DNA of 64,000 nucleotides, from the NCBI GenBank assembly GCA_029747585.1, contig JAPEVF010000019.1, positions 124,001 to 188,000 of the forward strand. Direction: 5' to 3'. Position 1 is the first letter of the stretch. Every line of letters starts with the position of its first letter. This stretch comes from Pleurotus djamor (taxonomy: Eukaryota > Basidiomycota > Agaricomycetes > Agaricales > Pleurotaceae). The notes beneath the pieces were generated by a model, which did not search any database, was not told the origin of the DNA, and was given only the letters and a program-made list of their open reading frames with translations. Shown piece by piece: positions 25,365 to 37,368 of the stretch. A program made the translations under genes and the position numbers.

Positions 25365-27527
25365 ATGACACAGGTAAGCTTTTTACTGAGTCTCTTGGCT
25401 TCATATTGAGGTCTTGGCTAATGACGATACTATCAGCCATACTACGAATACTACCAAGCTCGCACCGATTCACCCACCAGACATCATCATTCGGGTCACG
25501 AAAAGGACCATTCTCAGTCGTCCCCCGATTATTTGAGGCTCCTTCCAGGAGCCAGGAAAGTCGGGCTCACGCTGGTACTCCCAGCGATTCTTGTGGGCTT
25601 ATTTGCTATTGCTATACCGGTCGCCGTCATCATATACATATGGAGGAATGCTCTACGGATGGAGGGATGGCACGCGGTTGTCGTGCTTGAATCGCGTCCT
25701 TGGGCTTTGTCCATCTCGCAACTGGGTAGTCACTTAATCCTGATTACAGTACGTCTCCCTCAGAATTTATATGATATTGAACTCAAATGAATGTAGATAG
25801 CCCCACTGATGGGTGTCGTGGCCGTAACGGCAGCCTCGTCATGGCTGGCCGCACAGACGCACGCCAACTCGCAAGCGTCACTTCCAACACCAGCTCAATA
25901 CACCCTGCTGCTGCAAATGTGCATGTCAGCCAACCTCCCATCCCTCTGGTTCGCCACCAATTATGCCTTCACATCGTCTTCCAAACGCGCATCCCTTCCC
26001 TCTATATTCTCCAAAGTTTTCTCCTCTCTCCTCATTGCGTTCATATTTTCGCATGGAATCGGCGTCTTTGACTTTCTTCTACACACGGGCACAACCGCCG
26101 AACCGTTCCTCATCGATTTCTCAAGTCCCGTTTCCCCATTGTCTCTTGGACGGGAAGTGAACCTCACTACATGCCCGGGACCTCAGGAAGCGATGCCTAA
26201 CGCTCCTTGCCAGGCTACCTTCAGTGCGCAAGGATTGCCAAGCTGGGGTAGCCGAGAGGTTCTCCTTGAAGGTGGATCCACGGCGTCTAACATTTCTCAA
26301 TCCAACTTTGTAATATCTCTTCCCTCGACGCCCGAGAAAGGAACTGGCGATGTTTCAGAAGTTGGCGTGGTCGTCACCCCTTCTGTTGATCTTTCAATCG
26401 CCTTCACCGCCCAAACGATTGGGATGGGAGCTTCATGTCAGGCTATCGAGGCATCAAAATGCAATATTAGCGGACCAGGACTCGCGCAGCAAGGTGTTGG
26501 TTTCAATTGCTCCGAGGCCGGATTTCCTTACATCTGGCAGCCTGTGTCAGCAGTAGAGGACGACTCGCCGAAGCTCACTGTGAATGGGTCTGGCAATTTC
26601 CTACAGATTCCTAGCACTCCCTTCACACTGTGGGCAAAACTCGTCTACGCTGATCAACTATCGAGGAAAATGGAATCAGACGGTATGGATTGACTTCCAG
26701 AGTTGGTTTCTCTCATTCTTCGTTCTCATTGGTAGTCCATAGGTTATACTTTCCTCAACAGCTACGCAAAAGGCTTCCGTGCAGTACTCATCAACTGCGA
26801 AGTAACCTCCTATGAAGTTACGATCTCTTACCGCAATGGCACCTATTCACTCGTCTCCGCCACTCCAGGCTCATTCAACCTCACTTCAGCCCTGTCTGGT
26901 GCACTTATGTTCGGTCTCGACATCCCTGGACGCATGAACTCATTCGCCCAGACGTTCCTAACAGGAATGACCAGTCCCGAATTCGCCGGGATCGTCGCTA
27001 GAGAGCTCAGTAAATCCAGTCTCGCATGGAGCGCTGGCTTACTCCAAACACGGCTCACAGATGAACAGAGCCAGAGTATCCCAAGGCCGGCTACTCGATA
27101 CCCTCTGGTGTATCTGACTGTACTGGTTGGGCTGTATGTTTCATATGCTCTCATGGCTTTTGTGCTTGCGATCACTGCGCTGCTTGCACATACTGAGTCG
27201 TTAGCTGTCGAGAAGGATGGAAGGACCTTGAAAACAGTCACGCTCGTGTCTCTGGTTAGATTGCGATTGACACAAGTCTTCCCCCTTGTTGGGGATCTGT
27301 GCCATGCATCCTCGTCTTCATTCCCAGAGTCATCCCAGAGCCATCCGTGGTATGCAGATCCCTCAAGCGGCAGACACTCTCAAAGTAGTCATCAATCTGG
27401 TGATAACGCAATTTGGTCAACGAGTACTAGTTTGGCAGGGATGTTCCGCGGGGATCAGGCGAGCAAGAGGTTACGAGTCGTGGTTGATGGGCAGGCCGCT
27501 AAGTTCGGCATTCGTATGGACAATTGA
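25365..27527 (+). CDS. Multi-pass membrane protein of unknown function
   Basis: The first exon is only nine bases (ATG ACA CAG, 25365-25373). The second starts at 25437 (PYYEYYQARTD...), and the third at 25797 after a second intron. The fourth starts after an intron near 26690-26750. Membrane segments: one near residue 50 (LTLVLPAILVGLFAIAIPVA), one at LILITIAPLMGVVAVTAASS, one at VFSSLLIAFIFSHGIGVFDF, and one near the C-terminus (YLTVLVGLYVSYALMAFVLA). Between the third and fourth is a luminal or outside region of about 330 residues with several N-x-S/T sites and Cys. The tail is Ser-rich and cytoplasmic. I do not recognise a named family. Such large-loop membrane proteins are common orphans in agaricomycetes. 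Confidence 0.65.
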
Positions 27528-27909
27528 ACCATTCTTCACTGTTGATAAATCTTTTTCAGAATAATATCAATCCTGGATGTTATTAACTGTTTCGGGGTCC
27601 TGTGTATTATAAAAACGCCCGTTTACGCCAGTTAGGCATCTATCAAGCAACTACCTGTGAACGCGCCATTTCTCAAAATTCAGACAATGTACAGCATCAC
27701 AAGTCTGAACAGGACGTCTGCACGTACAAAAGCTTACCGTCGAAACATGTTCTGATACCTCGGCATCCTTCCATCGACTGTCATTTCTGATTTACCAAAC
27801 CCTGAACCTCCTCTGGAGTTCGCGCGTGCCTTCCCAAGTATCGCTCAATGGGGTACGTATGTTGCTTTTGGCTGACATCCATCCTCACTAGTTATGCTTA
27901 TCTTCTAGA

Positions 27910-28638
27910 CCATGTATCATTCCAGAAGCTCAACATGGCAACGTTCTACCAAATCACTCACTCATCCTCGAATGCATTCATTTTGCCACTCCAACGGCGT
28001 CCTTCGAATCACTCGATGTCATAACGCTCCCTACACCGACGTCCGTGTACCTATCATCTTCCCCATCCCGACCACTAGAGCCCCTACCCACAGATGCATA
28101 TGAGTCTTCTTCGCAGTCCCCGATTACGATGATGTCACCCGAACCCACCGCCATAATCGGCCGGTTGAAGATACCATCCCAAACATGCATGTTCAGTGCT
28201 GTCGCGACTTGCTCGTTTGGAGGAGTTTGCGTCATACTCTTGTTATTCTTGGTCGTTCGTGTGCGAGGGATTGTTCAACTCCTTAAGAAACTCCCTGCCA
28301 TCTCTCTCAGCGATGATCTAGAAACAAATTCTGGTAAGCTGTGGTGTTTGTTGACTATACTGTCCCAGAACCCAGACACTTATGTTTCCTGTGGTATGTA
28401 CAAAGTGATGAATGCCGCTTTACCGCATCCATATCCTTGGCCCCTGTTAAGGGGGTTCTCGCAGAAGCGAAGAAGCCAACGAAGATCAACGATAGAAGAC
28501 ATCGAGCAGTGTACACCTTCGAGTGTCATGGGTACAAGGAGGGCATCAACCTCAACTCTACCCCCGCCATACCAAATTTCAATTAGCACTAGTACCGAAA
28601 CCGAAACCGATACCTCTACGTATATTCATACCCCATAA
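27910..28638 (+). CDS. Possible single-pass membrane protein, start unresolved
   Basis: A frame open from an acceptor site at about 27908 to a stop at 28636-28638. It encodes a polar Ser/Pro-rich segment, one hydrophobic stretch (CVILLLFLVVRV, about residue 110) followed by basic residues, and a Ser/Thr-rich tail ending in TETETDTSTYIHTP. An upstream exon (about 27765-27852) is likely, but its frame does not join simply, so start and first intron are unresolved. It follows the previous membrane protein in the same direction. It could be an independent gene or a poorly spliced pseudogene. Confidence 0.33.
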   Translation, partial: PCIIPEAQHGNVLPNHSLILECIHFATPTASFESLDVITLPTPTSVYLSSSPSRPLEPLPTDAYESSSQSPITMMSPEPTAIIGRLKIPSQTCMFSAVATCSFGGVCVILLLFLVVRVRGIVQLLKKLPAISLSDDLETNSGKLWCLLTILSQNPDTYVSCGMYKVMNAALPHPYPWPLLRGFSQKRRSQRRSTIEDIEQCTPSSVMGTRRASTSTLPPPYQISISTSTETETDTSTYIHTP

Positions 28639-28779
28639 TTGGCAACTTGTGTGTAGATGTAGAGATAGATTACCTATAAATCATATAGCTCATCATACGT
28701 GTACAAGAATCCTATGTACTTAATTAGAGTCCTGGAGACGGCGAAAAGTAAAATTCGTAATGTACATATTCAGAATACC

Positions 28780-30258
28780 TTATTTCCGATTGCCTTCCTC
28801 AAATGGATTCTCCACATACTCGAGATCATCATCTGTACTTTCCTGCCTCTGCATCTGGGTGGGAGCACCACTCCCTGTCTCTGGACGGAGGAGAGATACC
28901 GGTCGCTTGGGTAGCAATCCAAGCTTGTTCCCGTCGATAGGGACAGACCCTCCGCCTGGTCCAGGTGATGCCCGAGATGTGGGATCCGTACCTGGGAGTT
29001 GCGATGGCTGGGAAGTCGAAGTCGAAGTCATCCAAGGATTGGATACAGCTGCGGGTGGCGGGCTCGCAGCCGGGATCGGAGAAGGCTGTGGACTGATGCT
29101 AGGACTTCTCTCAGGATTCGGGTCGTAGTAAGCAGGCTGTTGAGCTAGGGGAACCTGTTGTGGGACAGGCTGTTGTGTGGCGGGAGGTTGTTGGGAGGTG
29201 GCGTAGTTGTTACCGCCATAGTATTGTTGTGATGAAGATGGAGCCCCCCAAGTCGGCTGAGTAGTTGATTGATCGGATCTGTTGATGATACTCTGAGGTT
29301 TGCATAGGATGGTATCATGCCATGCAGACGTACCGAGCGGGCGAATCAAATTCCTGCATCTTGGCCTTGACCTTCGAAAATATATTATTGAACGTCTTCT
29401 TCCCAGCTAGACAGGATAATTAAGCAGTGGGTCAGTATACCGACGCGTCACCAAAATAAATTCCAACGAACCTTCAGCGACTTTGGTAAATTGTTGTTGT
29501 AGGTCAGCCGATATAAGGCCTTGATTCTGAGGCCCTTGCTGGGGTGCCTGAGGGTTAACTTGGTAAACAGGCTGCATAGAACTTCTCCGGCCACCTCCTG
29601 GAGGAGCCGGATGCGCTGCTTGCCACGACGCTTGTTGAGCTCGTTGCTCGTCAAGGAACAACTGCCTCGCGAACTGCTCGTCCAGATCGGTCTGTGATTG
29701 CTAGCGAGAAGTATAAGCCATTCCGCAGTTAACGTAACTGAGTTGTACATACTGCTGGCGGTTGACTGGGTCTGGTCTCTGGTTTATACTCCGGATCGCT
29801 CATCCCCAAAAGCATATCAATCGCTCGGTCCTGATCCCAGTTCACGGACTCCAATACAGATTGGCTAAATGAACCACTTAAGCCCCCAATATGTCCACAT
29901 GAGAGCAAGGCACTCACAGTACGAGGTCATCGAAAGTTGGAAACATCGCCTGCAGAGCCGCGACGCGAGGATCGGCATGGGTTTCCTCAATTTGAGGTTG
30001 CGGCCTCTGCGGTAACATTGGTGTAGGTTCATCAAAGATAACAGGCGTCCTCGACGTTGAAGACGAAGACGCATCTATAGCCGTTGTGCTCGACGAGGCT
30101 GGCTCTCCGGGAGCCTTTGATAGCACAATGTCACCGTCATCATCAGGGCTGGCATCATCAAAAGGGTTCAGTGTCGGAGCCGCGTTCTTATCGACGTCGC
30201 CAACTGGCTTGGTCGCTGCGTCAATCGTCGGCGGGGGTGCTTCGGGAGATGTGGACAT
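28780..30258 (-). CDS. CUE-domain ubiquitin-binding protein (Cue5-like)
   Basis: A minus-strand gene of about four exons. The N-terminal region is acidic (NPFDDASPDDDGD). A CUE domain follows, spread over two exons: RVAALQAMFPTFDDLVL, then QSVLESVNWDQDRAIDMLLGM. The MF...P signature and the terminal LL-type leucines bind mono-ubiquitin. A helical linker comes next (TDLDEQFARQLFLDEQRAQQ, then KVKAKMQEFD). The C-terminal half is rich in Gln, Pro and Ser and ends with the acidic DDDLEYVENPFEE. This plan resembles yeast Cue5, which links ubiquitinated aggregates to Atg8 for autophagy. An Atg8-interacting motif could be present in the tail (EYVENPF), but that is inference. Confidence 0.8.
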
Positions 30259-30763
30259 TTCGGTGAGAGAATTGTGGGTATTTTGAGAATTTATGATGGT
30301 CGATGGCTTTGCCGCAGTGCGCAGCCTTGGCGGAGTCCCCCTAAACTTGGCGCTCAGCCCCTAAGTGATAGCTTCCTCCATCAACGAAGTTCAACATGCC
30401 TCTTATTTTGCTCTTATTCCTACCTCTGGAGAGCCTCGGAGTCACCCGCATAGCCCGCGCCCCTATGATCTTGATCGAGCAGAATACGAAGATCGGATTT
30501 GGTGTACAGCTCTGGCGCGAGTCATATGAGACAGAGGTATCAAGCACTACAAAATCAAGCGTGAGCAGAAAGAGAGTTTAATTGAAAAGAGTTAAGGATG
30601 CAGGTGAGGAAGCTTATATAGAGGGGGTGGAAGAGGGCAGGGTACTTTTCCCGCTAGTACATGTTACACCATGGTATTGATACCAACGACTCCATCGCCT
30701 CCCCTGCACTCTTGGTCATATATAAATGAAAGTTAATCGACTCTGCAAACGACTTGGAATCGA

Positions 30764-32313
30764 CTAGTAGCCCTTGAAAACTGTAGAATAGGCTCTAATT
30801 TCTTCAAGGAAACCGATTGGAAGGCAATTTAGCGGCCCCAAGACGATGTCCTTGATAGGAAATCCTTGGCTAGCACGTTCTCGGAGGACTTCTTTAAGCA
30901 CCGAAAAATCACCAAGGCTAGGACTTGGGAAACGTTCATCGTAGTTGGTTCTCATCAGACTGAGAGTCTGAAGGTGTGGATTAGGCAAATGACCGGCAAC
31001 GGGGGTGACCAGGGCTATCAAGAAGTTGAAAGCATGGGGTGAGGTACATGTGAGTCGCTTGATCCGCGAAAACAACGGTAGTATGGCCGGTATAACTGCT
31101 GCTAAACTTGGCTCATCGGTGGTTATGAGGCTTAGGGAAGTTGTGGCTTCGCAAGGCAACAAGGAGTAAAGCTCTGCATGTGGGGCGGCGAGGCCGGTTT
31201 CCATAGTGAGAGAGATATTTGTTACTTGGAGTGATGTTGGCGGTGACCGCCGCGCCATGAAGAAGGAATCGGAGCTGAATTGCAACATTGTGTCAAATGT
31301 TGGAACAGTGACCCGAAAAGACAGTCTTCGAAGGACAGAGATATGATGAGCTCCGATATGAGAGATTGCATGACAGATGACAGATATTTGGGCAGAGCAA
31401 GGGACATCGAGGTAGTCAAAGAGATGAATATCTTGGAGACCACCAAGGAAGAAAAGACTGATGTTTCGTAGCTTTGGAAGGTGTATCCGTGAAGGACCAG
31501 TATAAGTTAATTCTTCGCGTGACCGTATCCTGGCATCGACATCTTCCAAGCCAGGAGCCTCCCGCAAGACTTTGATCAACCACGAAGATGGCACCAACAC
31601 CGAAATCTCGAGTTCTACCAAGGAAGCTAGGCTTAGAGGATCCATATTCGTAAAAGAGCCTATAATTTGCAGCCGACGTATAGTAGGCATGGCTGGCCAG
31701 CGTAAGGGACTGGGCGGGCTCGCCTTTGCTAACATGTAGCTTTCCATACTTTCCATCGTATATATATTCAGCTCCTGTAGCCTCGGAAAGCTTGATATCG
31801 AAAGTGAAATGATAGGCAGGTCAAGAATGGATATTCTTAACTCAAGCACTCGAATTTGACGCGATGTGGATGAGATGAGAGTGGCGGCATCGAGGATGGA
31901 AAGAGGCGTGACATTCATGTCGCAAGTGATGTCCAGCAGCACATCCTTACATCGCTGGAGCATCACAAGAGCACGTGGGGGATCGGATAGGGAGATCGTC
32001 GACCATAGATGGGGAGTTTCGAGTGCGACGCGGCGCCAGTGAGAACATACATGGGCAACGTATATCCAAGGACCTAAGCCGGGCACTTTGACTTCGGNAA
32101 AAAAAGGATAGCAACCTGTGTCCGAATCTGTTACCACTGTCCATGGCGATATGCTTTAGAGCGAGGAATATATCCGCCAGGATCTCATCAGGGAGAGTAG
32201 AGATGTTTTGGTATGTCTGACTGATGGGTCGGAGCGGGGGCGATGAAGAGCGTAAGATGATACTAGAAAGCTATCGACATGGTCAATCAATACAAAAAAC
32301 GCTTCCAGAGGAG
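30764..32313 (-). CDS. F-box protein with LRR-like repeats
   Basis: The F-box is at the N-terminus: TLPDEILADIFLALKHI, then WIYVAHVCSHWRRVALETPHLWSTISL. The pair of conserved elements is typical of agaricomycete F-box proteins that join Skp1/cullin ubiquitin ligases. About 400 residues follow with spaced leucines (RVLELRIS, FPRLQELNI, LASLVELEISVL, LPKLRNISLF), consistent with degenerate LRRs. The N at 32098 next to seven A's breaks the frame. Leaving it out joins LLSFF to SEVKVPG and puts the F-box and the LRR part in one frame. The start is not certain: a small first exon from an ATG near 32313 and an intron ending about 32265 are the best guess. Confidence 0.72.
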
Positions 32314-32868
32314 TTGATTCATCGCACCATGGTGGCTCTGATCAAGAGATGAACTGTGTGAACGAGATGAGGAAGCGCTGAAGTCCGCGCGAAGAACCCA
32401 TCATACATTGCTGCCCACGCGTTCTGGGGGCTAAGCGCTAAGCGCTAGGTATCGAATAAGAAAATCCGTGCGGGAGTCTCGGGTTATCCAAATGTTCGCA
32501 GTGGCAGAACTGAGACTGAGTACGGAGTACTGAGTGCTGAGTCTTGGTTGAGTCCTTTATCTGTGGATCATAAGGCGGGATGACCTCTGCAGTGATAAAG
32601 AGGGGGTGGGGCTTTGAGCCGAGTCCGAGTCTCTGTGGATCATTGGTCCGAGCACACTTCAAGTCGACATGGGACAGGTCGATCGCGACGGAGGGGAAAG
32701 GACAGAAGAGCCCCTGTCAGACTCCTAGTAAGTGTGGTTACCGTTATTCTCCTTTTTCGCGGGGAATTAGAAGGGTTCATGAAAGAAGTAGGAGCCCTGC
32801 TCTCCTCCAACGTTGGCAGAAAAGTTTTCACCGAGTTCGCTCATCTCCCTATTTAAGTAAGAGCGCTA

Positions 32869-32893
32869 CCAATTAGCGCTCTTGCTTGGGAGC
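32869..32893. promoter_or_regulatory. Perfect 10-bp inverted repeat around a CCAAT loop, upstream of MFS copy A
   Basis: AAGAGCGCTA and its exact complement TAGCGCTCTT flank the five bases CCAAT. The element ends 104 bp before the start codon of copy A. This is where the other copies carry their shared TTAACCTTAAAAT-like element, which copy A appears to lack. Binding by a CCAAT factor or formation of a hairpin is inference. Confidence 0.45.
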
Positions 32894-32997
32894 TCGCTTG
32901 CCGTTCACCACGTCCACCGCCAACACGTCCGCAACTCGCTATGTTCCGTCGCTGAATATTATATCAGTCATCCAGAAGCTATATATCTGAAAACACA

Positions 32998-35032
32998 ATG
33001 GCGACGACGCCATCCTCACCAACGTACCCAGCACTTATCAGCGCACCCCGAATAACAACCCTACTTGCTTCCACCTTGGTATCGTTGGCCTCGGGAACTA
33101 ATTATGTGCGTGACTATCGTTTATTTCTAACGGATAGAAACCCACTGACTTCTATGTCGCTAGGCTTTCTCTGGTGAGGATGACGTGGTCGCATACGGGA
33201 GGAATGCTTGACCATTCGCAACAGCTTGGGCACCTCAACTTGGGGCACGGCTAGGGCTTTCGCACACCAAGCTCAACATCATAGGACTTGCGGGAAATGG
33301 TGATTTTCTCTTCTCTCCTGTCGTCTTGGCACGCTCATCGATATATCTCTCAAGTCGGCGTATACGCGAGCGGGCCAATCTGGGGTAGAATCGTTGACTC
33401 TCGCGGACCTCGTATCCTCCTTGCCGGCGGCGTCGTATTTCTCCTTTCAGGATACTCGGGAATTCGGAACTTCTTCGACACTGGGTTATTGCCTACTGAG
33501 ACGACGCTCTCAACATTTCACTTCTTCGCTCTAACGGCGTGCAGCTTCGGAACAGGCGTCGGCGGAAATGGCGGACATATGAGTTCCACGAACGCGACAG
33601 CAAAAACATTTCCCGACAGGGCGAGAGCCACAACGACGGGCTTGGTTATATCGGGCTTTGGACTTTCGGCCTTTTTCTTTTCGACGATTGCTCATATGCT
33701 TTTCCCGGGCGACACATCCTCTTTCCTGCTACTTCTTGCCTTCGGGACAGCGATGCCCATGATTCTTGGATTCTTCCTAGTTCGCCCCATCCCTTTGCCG
33801 CCTTCAGAGTCGTACACCGTCGATCATCACACGGTTGAGGGTGACCCCGATGCCATTGAAGCCGCTGCAGTACTATTCCAGCACGAGGATGCAAGTCGCA
33901 CCCATCTCCTGTCGGAAGATTCAGAAGATTCCAACGAAAGTGATCAGTCGGTTTATGAAGGCGGGAACACCTTAGAATTGTCTCGAAGTAGATCCCCAGA
34001 AGCCTACAGACATCGGTCTCGTAGCTCGATGGGCCGCCATAGCATTGGATCCACCAAAGAGTACCATGATGGCCTACCAAACATATACGGCTTAAAGCTA
34101 TGGAAAAACCCCGAATTCTGGATACTGTTTAGTCTATTGTCGATGCGTACGCTCTCCTTCCACCTTGAGCTCAGCCTACCACTTACCTTGCTAATTAGTC
34201 AGTGGAACGGGTCTCATGTGTACGTGACCGCGTTCTATCTCTCCGAGCTTCTTCCTCATTTTCAACTCAGATATCAACAATGTTGGCGCCATGTCGCAAG
34301 CCCTTTATGCCCGTAGTCACCCTGTTTACGACGACAAGGAAGCTCAGAAATGGCAAGCCGTGCAAGTTTCGACCATCAGTGTCACTAATTTTGCTGGCCG
34401 TATAATCATTGGTGCGCATCCTCTCATCATATTTTGTACTTTTGGCCTGCGTGTAAACGTCTTGCGTAGGTTTGACTTCAGACTTCATCAAGACTCGGCT
34501 TCGATGGCCGAGGTCGTACTGCCTAGTGTTGGTCTCCTTGGCTTTGCTCACTTCGCAATATGTCGCTACGCATATCGAGAACCTAGAAAGCTTGTGGATT
34601 GCTAGCGCTCTCCTCGGGCTGGGGTATGGAAGTGTGTTTTCTTTGTTTCCTTCGATGTGTATAGAGTGGTTTGGTCTCCGTGAGTCCATGTCCCACCCTC
34701 TCCCAGTTTTGAATGTTCATTGGTGTCACCTAGTTCATTTCTCCGAAAATTGGGGATATACTTCAACATCTCCCTTACTCGGTGGGAACCTTTTCGGGAT
34801 TGTCTTTGGACGCAATCTCGATGCTCATGAACCTCCTGCGCGTCGAGGTTTACCAGCAGAAACCTCTGGCAGGATGTGCTTAGAGGGCAAGGCGTGCTAC
34901 GTCGACGCGCTCTACTTGACTATGTCAGCGTGTGCACTCTGTGTAGGGTTGAGCATCTACGCCGCGTGGAGAGATCAGAAGAAGCTGGCCAAGCTGGAAA
35001 GTCGGGGCAGGAGAAGGGCTTCAGAGTCTTGA
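32998..35032 (+). CDS. MFS transporter, nodulin-like/MCH1 type, copy A
   Basis: Eight exons (32998-33105, 33164-33173, 33225-33299, 33355-34146, 34199-34219, 34271-34411, 34470-34679, 34734-35032) sum to 1,656 nt and 551 aa with no internal stop. Exons 2 and 5 are micro-exons of 10 and 21 nt. The N-terminal half has the nodulin-like/MFS pattern: LASTLVSLASGTNY, WAPQLGARLGLSH, SGPIWGRIVDSRGPR (the MFS loop 2-3 motif), MSSTNATAKTFPDRARATTTG and LFPGDTSSFLLLLAFGT. About 100 Ser/Glu-rich cytoplasmic residues then lead to NIYGLKL, followed by the second bundle, with RWPRSYCLVL and GLGYGS, and a C-terminal signature HFSENWGY and FGRNLDAHE. Twelve membrane segments are expected. MCH1/monocarboxylate-like transport is suggested by family only. 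The substrate is unknown. Confidence 0.88.
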
Positions 35033-35274
35033 GTTGGGTGCTTTTTGTGATAAATTCTTGCTATCGTTTGTCTGATTGATTTCTTGTATCTCGTTATGTA
35101 AACATGTGCATGGACACTCGCGATATAGAATAGAAGGGTCCTGGAGGTGCCGGTGAAGCGCTAAACCTTTGACACGCATTGCGGAGGACGAAGGGAGGCA
35201 TCGTTTCCCAGCCCTTGATTATGGGCAATCTGATGGGCGTCCCTCGGGATGAATTGCGAAGCAATGGCCCTGCG

Positions 35275-35396
35275 AACATTCTCAAAGTTAACCTTAATAT
35301 CACTGGCATGGTGGCACCACGTTTGCCCTCGTTGAAGATTTGAACGTCCACCAGCTGCTTGCTGGTAGACCGTCTATCAGATAGCCAGACACCACA
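35275..35396 (+). promoter_or_regulatory. Promoter of MFS copy B, near-identical to that of copy F
   Basis: This segment matches the reverse complement of about 63743-63870 upstream of copy F with only scattered differences. It includes the shared element GTTAACCTTAATATCA (35287-35302) and a second block, GATTTGAACGTCCACCAGCT, closer to the start. The second block also occurs upstream of E and F. The last 20 bases before the start (CTATCAGATAGCCAGA...) match as well. Confidence 0.65.
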
Positions 35397-37368
35397 ATGA
35401 CGCCGGTACCTTCGTACCCAGCACTCATCAGTGTACCTCGAATCACGACCCTACTTGCTTCCACTTTAGTGTCGTTGGCGTCGGGAACTAATTATGTGAG
35501 TTAGAGCTGTTTGTCAATGGGTCCTTTCTGACTTGTAGTATCGATGTGCTCAGACCTTCTCTGGTGAGAATGCAGTGGTTAGATACAGGACAAATACTTG
35601 ACGGTCCGCAACAGCTTGGGCACCGCAACTCGGGGCACGACTGGGACTTTCTCATACTCAGCTCAATGTCATAGCACAGGCGTCGATTAGTAATTACTCT
35701 TCCCTTATATCGTTCTCCGTCGCTCACTAATGCAACCTCCCAGCTGGCGCATACATGAGCGGGCCGGTTTGGGGCAAGATTGTAGACGCTCGCGGACCTC
35801 GCATTCTACTCGCTAGCGCTGCCGTATTCCTCCTTTCAGGATTCCTAGGCATCCGGAAACTCTTCGACGATGGTGTCTTTCCCGGGACGTCTCTGACAAC
35901 GTTTTGTTTTGGCGTCCTGATCGCCTGTAAGTTCGGAACGGGTGTAGCCGCAAATGCTGGGAACTTGAGTTCCATAAATGCGGCAGCGAAAACATTTCCA
36001 GACCATGCAAGAGCTACGGTGACGGGCATAGTTAACTCAGCCCTTGGACTCTCGGCATTTTTATTTTCAACTATAGCTCATATGCTCTTCCCGGGGGATA
36101 CGTCATCTTTCCTGCTACTTCTTGCCTTTGGCACGGCGATACCCATGGTCATTGGGTTCTTCCTAGTTCGACCCATCCCGCTGCCACCTTCGGATATCTC
36201 CACGGCTGATCATAATGATGAGGTTGACGCCGCCACCGTTCCAGTACTCCTCCAACATGAACGTAAACGCCGCCCCCTGCTTTCTGAGGACTCAAATGGG
36301 TCTCACGCCAGCGATCGGTCCGTTTCTGAGCGCAGGAACTCCTTCAAATCGCCACCAAGTGAGTCTCTGGAACCCTACATGGGCCTCCATAGCGTTCAAG
36401 AGTATTGTGACGGACTCCCAAATGTCTATGGCCTGAAGCTACTGAGAACTCCGAAGTTCTGGTTATTGTTTAGTTTGCTGTCAATGCGTACGTCCTGTGT
36501 CCACGCCTAAACTGCCATGGTGCTGATCTTGTTGAATCGGAATAGTCGCTGGGACGGGCCTAATGTGTACGTAACCGTGTCTAACACTCTAGAGTCTAAG
36601 CCCCTTCCGGAGTTTCTGCTCAGATAGTCACAATGTCGGCGCTATGTCACGAGCTTTATACGCCCACGGCCACCCTGCTTACAACGAAGTGGAAGCTCAG
36701 AAATGGCAAGCCGTGCAAGTGTCTACTTTCAGTGTCACCAGCTTCGCAGGCCGTATAATCATTGGTACGCCTTACTCTATGTTCTGTGATCGTGACTGGG
36801 ACTACAAACTCCCCTCTGAATGTCCCTCGCAGGTTTGCTTTCCGATCTCGTCAAAACTTGGCTGCTATGGCCAAGGTCATACTGCTTGGTCCTTTCATCC
36901 CTGACACTACTCACCTCACAATATGCTGCCATATGTATCAACAGTCCTGAAAATTTGTGGATTGCCAGCGGTATGGTTGGGCTGGGGTACGGTAGTATCT
37001 TTCCCTTATTCTCCGCCGTATGTATAGAGTGGTTTGGTCTACGTAAGTCCTTGCCCACCCCATGCCCACCCATAGGTTGATGCTTATTCATTCCCGTTAA
37101 ATTAGCTCACTTCTCTGAGAACTGGGGATACGCAACAACATCCCCTCTCATCAGCGGAAGCCTATTCGCCATCGCGTTTGGACGCAATCTAGATGCTCAT
37201 CAGCCTGTCTTAGGCGATGGGACATCTGGGAAGATGTGTCTTGAAGGCAACGCTTGCTACGTCGATGCGCTCTATATGACCATGTCTGCGTGTGCGCTAT
37301 GCTTGGGACTGAGCTTCTACGCTGCTTGGACGGATCAGAAGAAGCTGAAAGTCGCTGGAGGAAAATGA
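35397..37368 (+). CDS. MFS transporter, nodulin-like/MCH1 type, copy B
   Basis: Eight exons (35397-35495, 35554-35563, 35615-35689, 35744-36487, 36546-36566, 36624-36764, 36833-37042, 37106-37368) sum to 1,563 nt and 520 aa, intact. The 10-nt and 21-nt micro-exons are present. It differs from copy A in the central loop (KRRPLLSEDSNGSHASDRSVSERRNSF) and in a shorter tail ending KKLKVAGGK. Both traits are shared with copy F, its closest relative here. The transporter core (GPVWGKIVDARGPR, FPDHARATVTG, LFPGDTSSF) is kept. The substrate is unknown. Confidence 0.88.

Noticed and set aside
33539..34080. Frames of 99 and 144 codons over MFS copy A exon 4, and equivalents in the other copies
   Set aside because: They mirror the conserved coding exon in other frames and recur only because the paralogues are alike.
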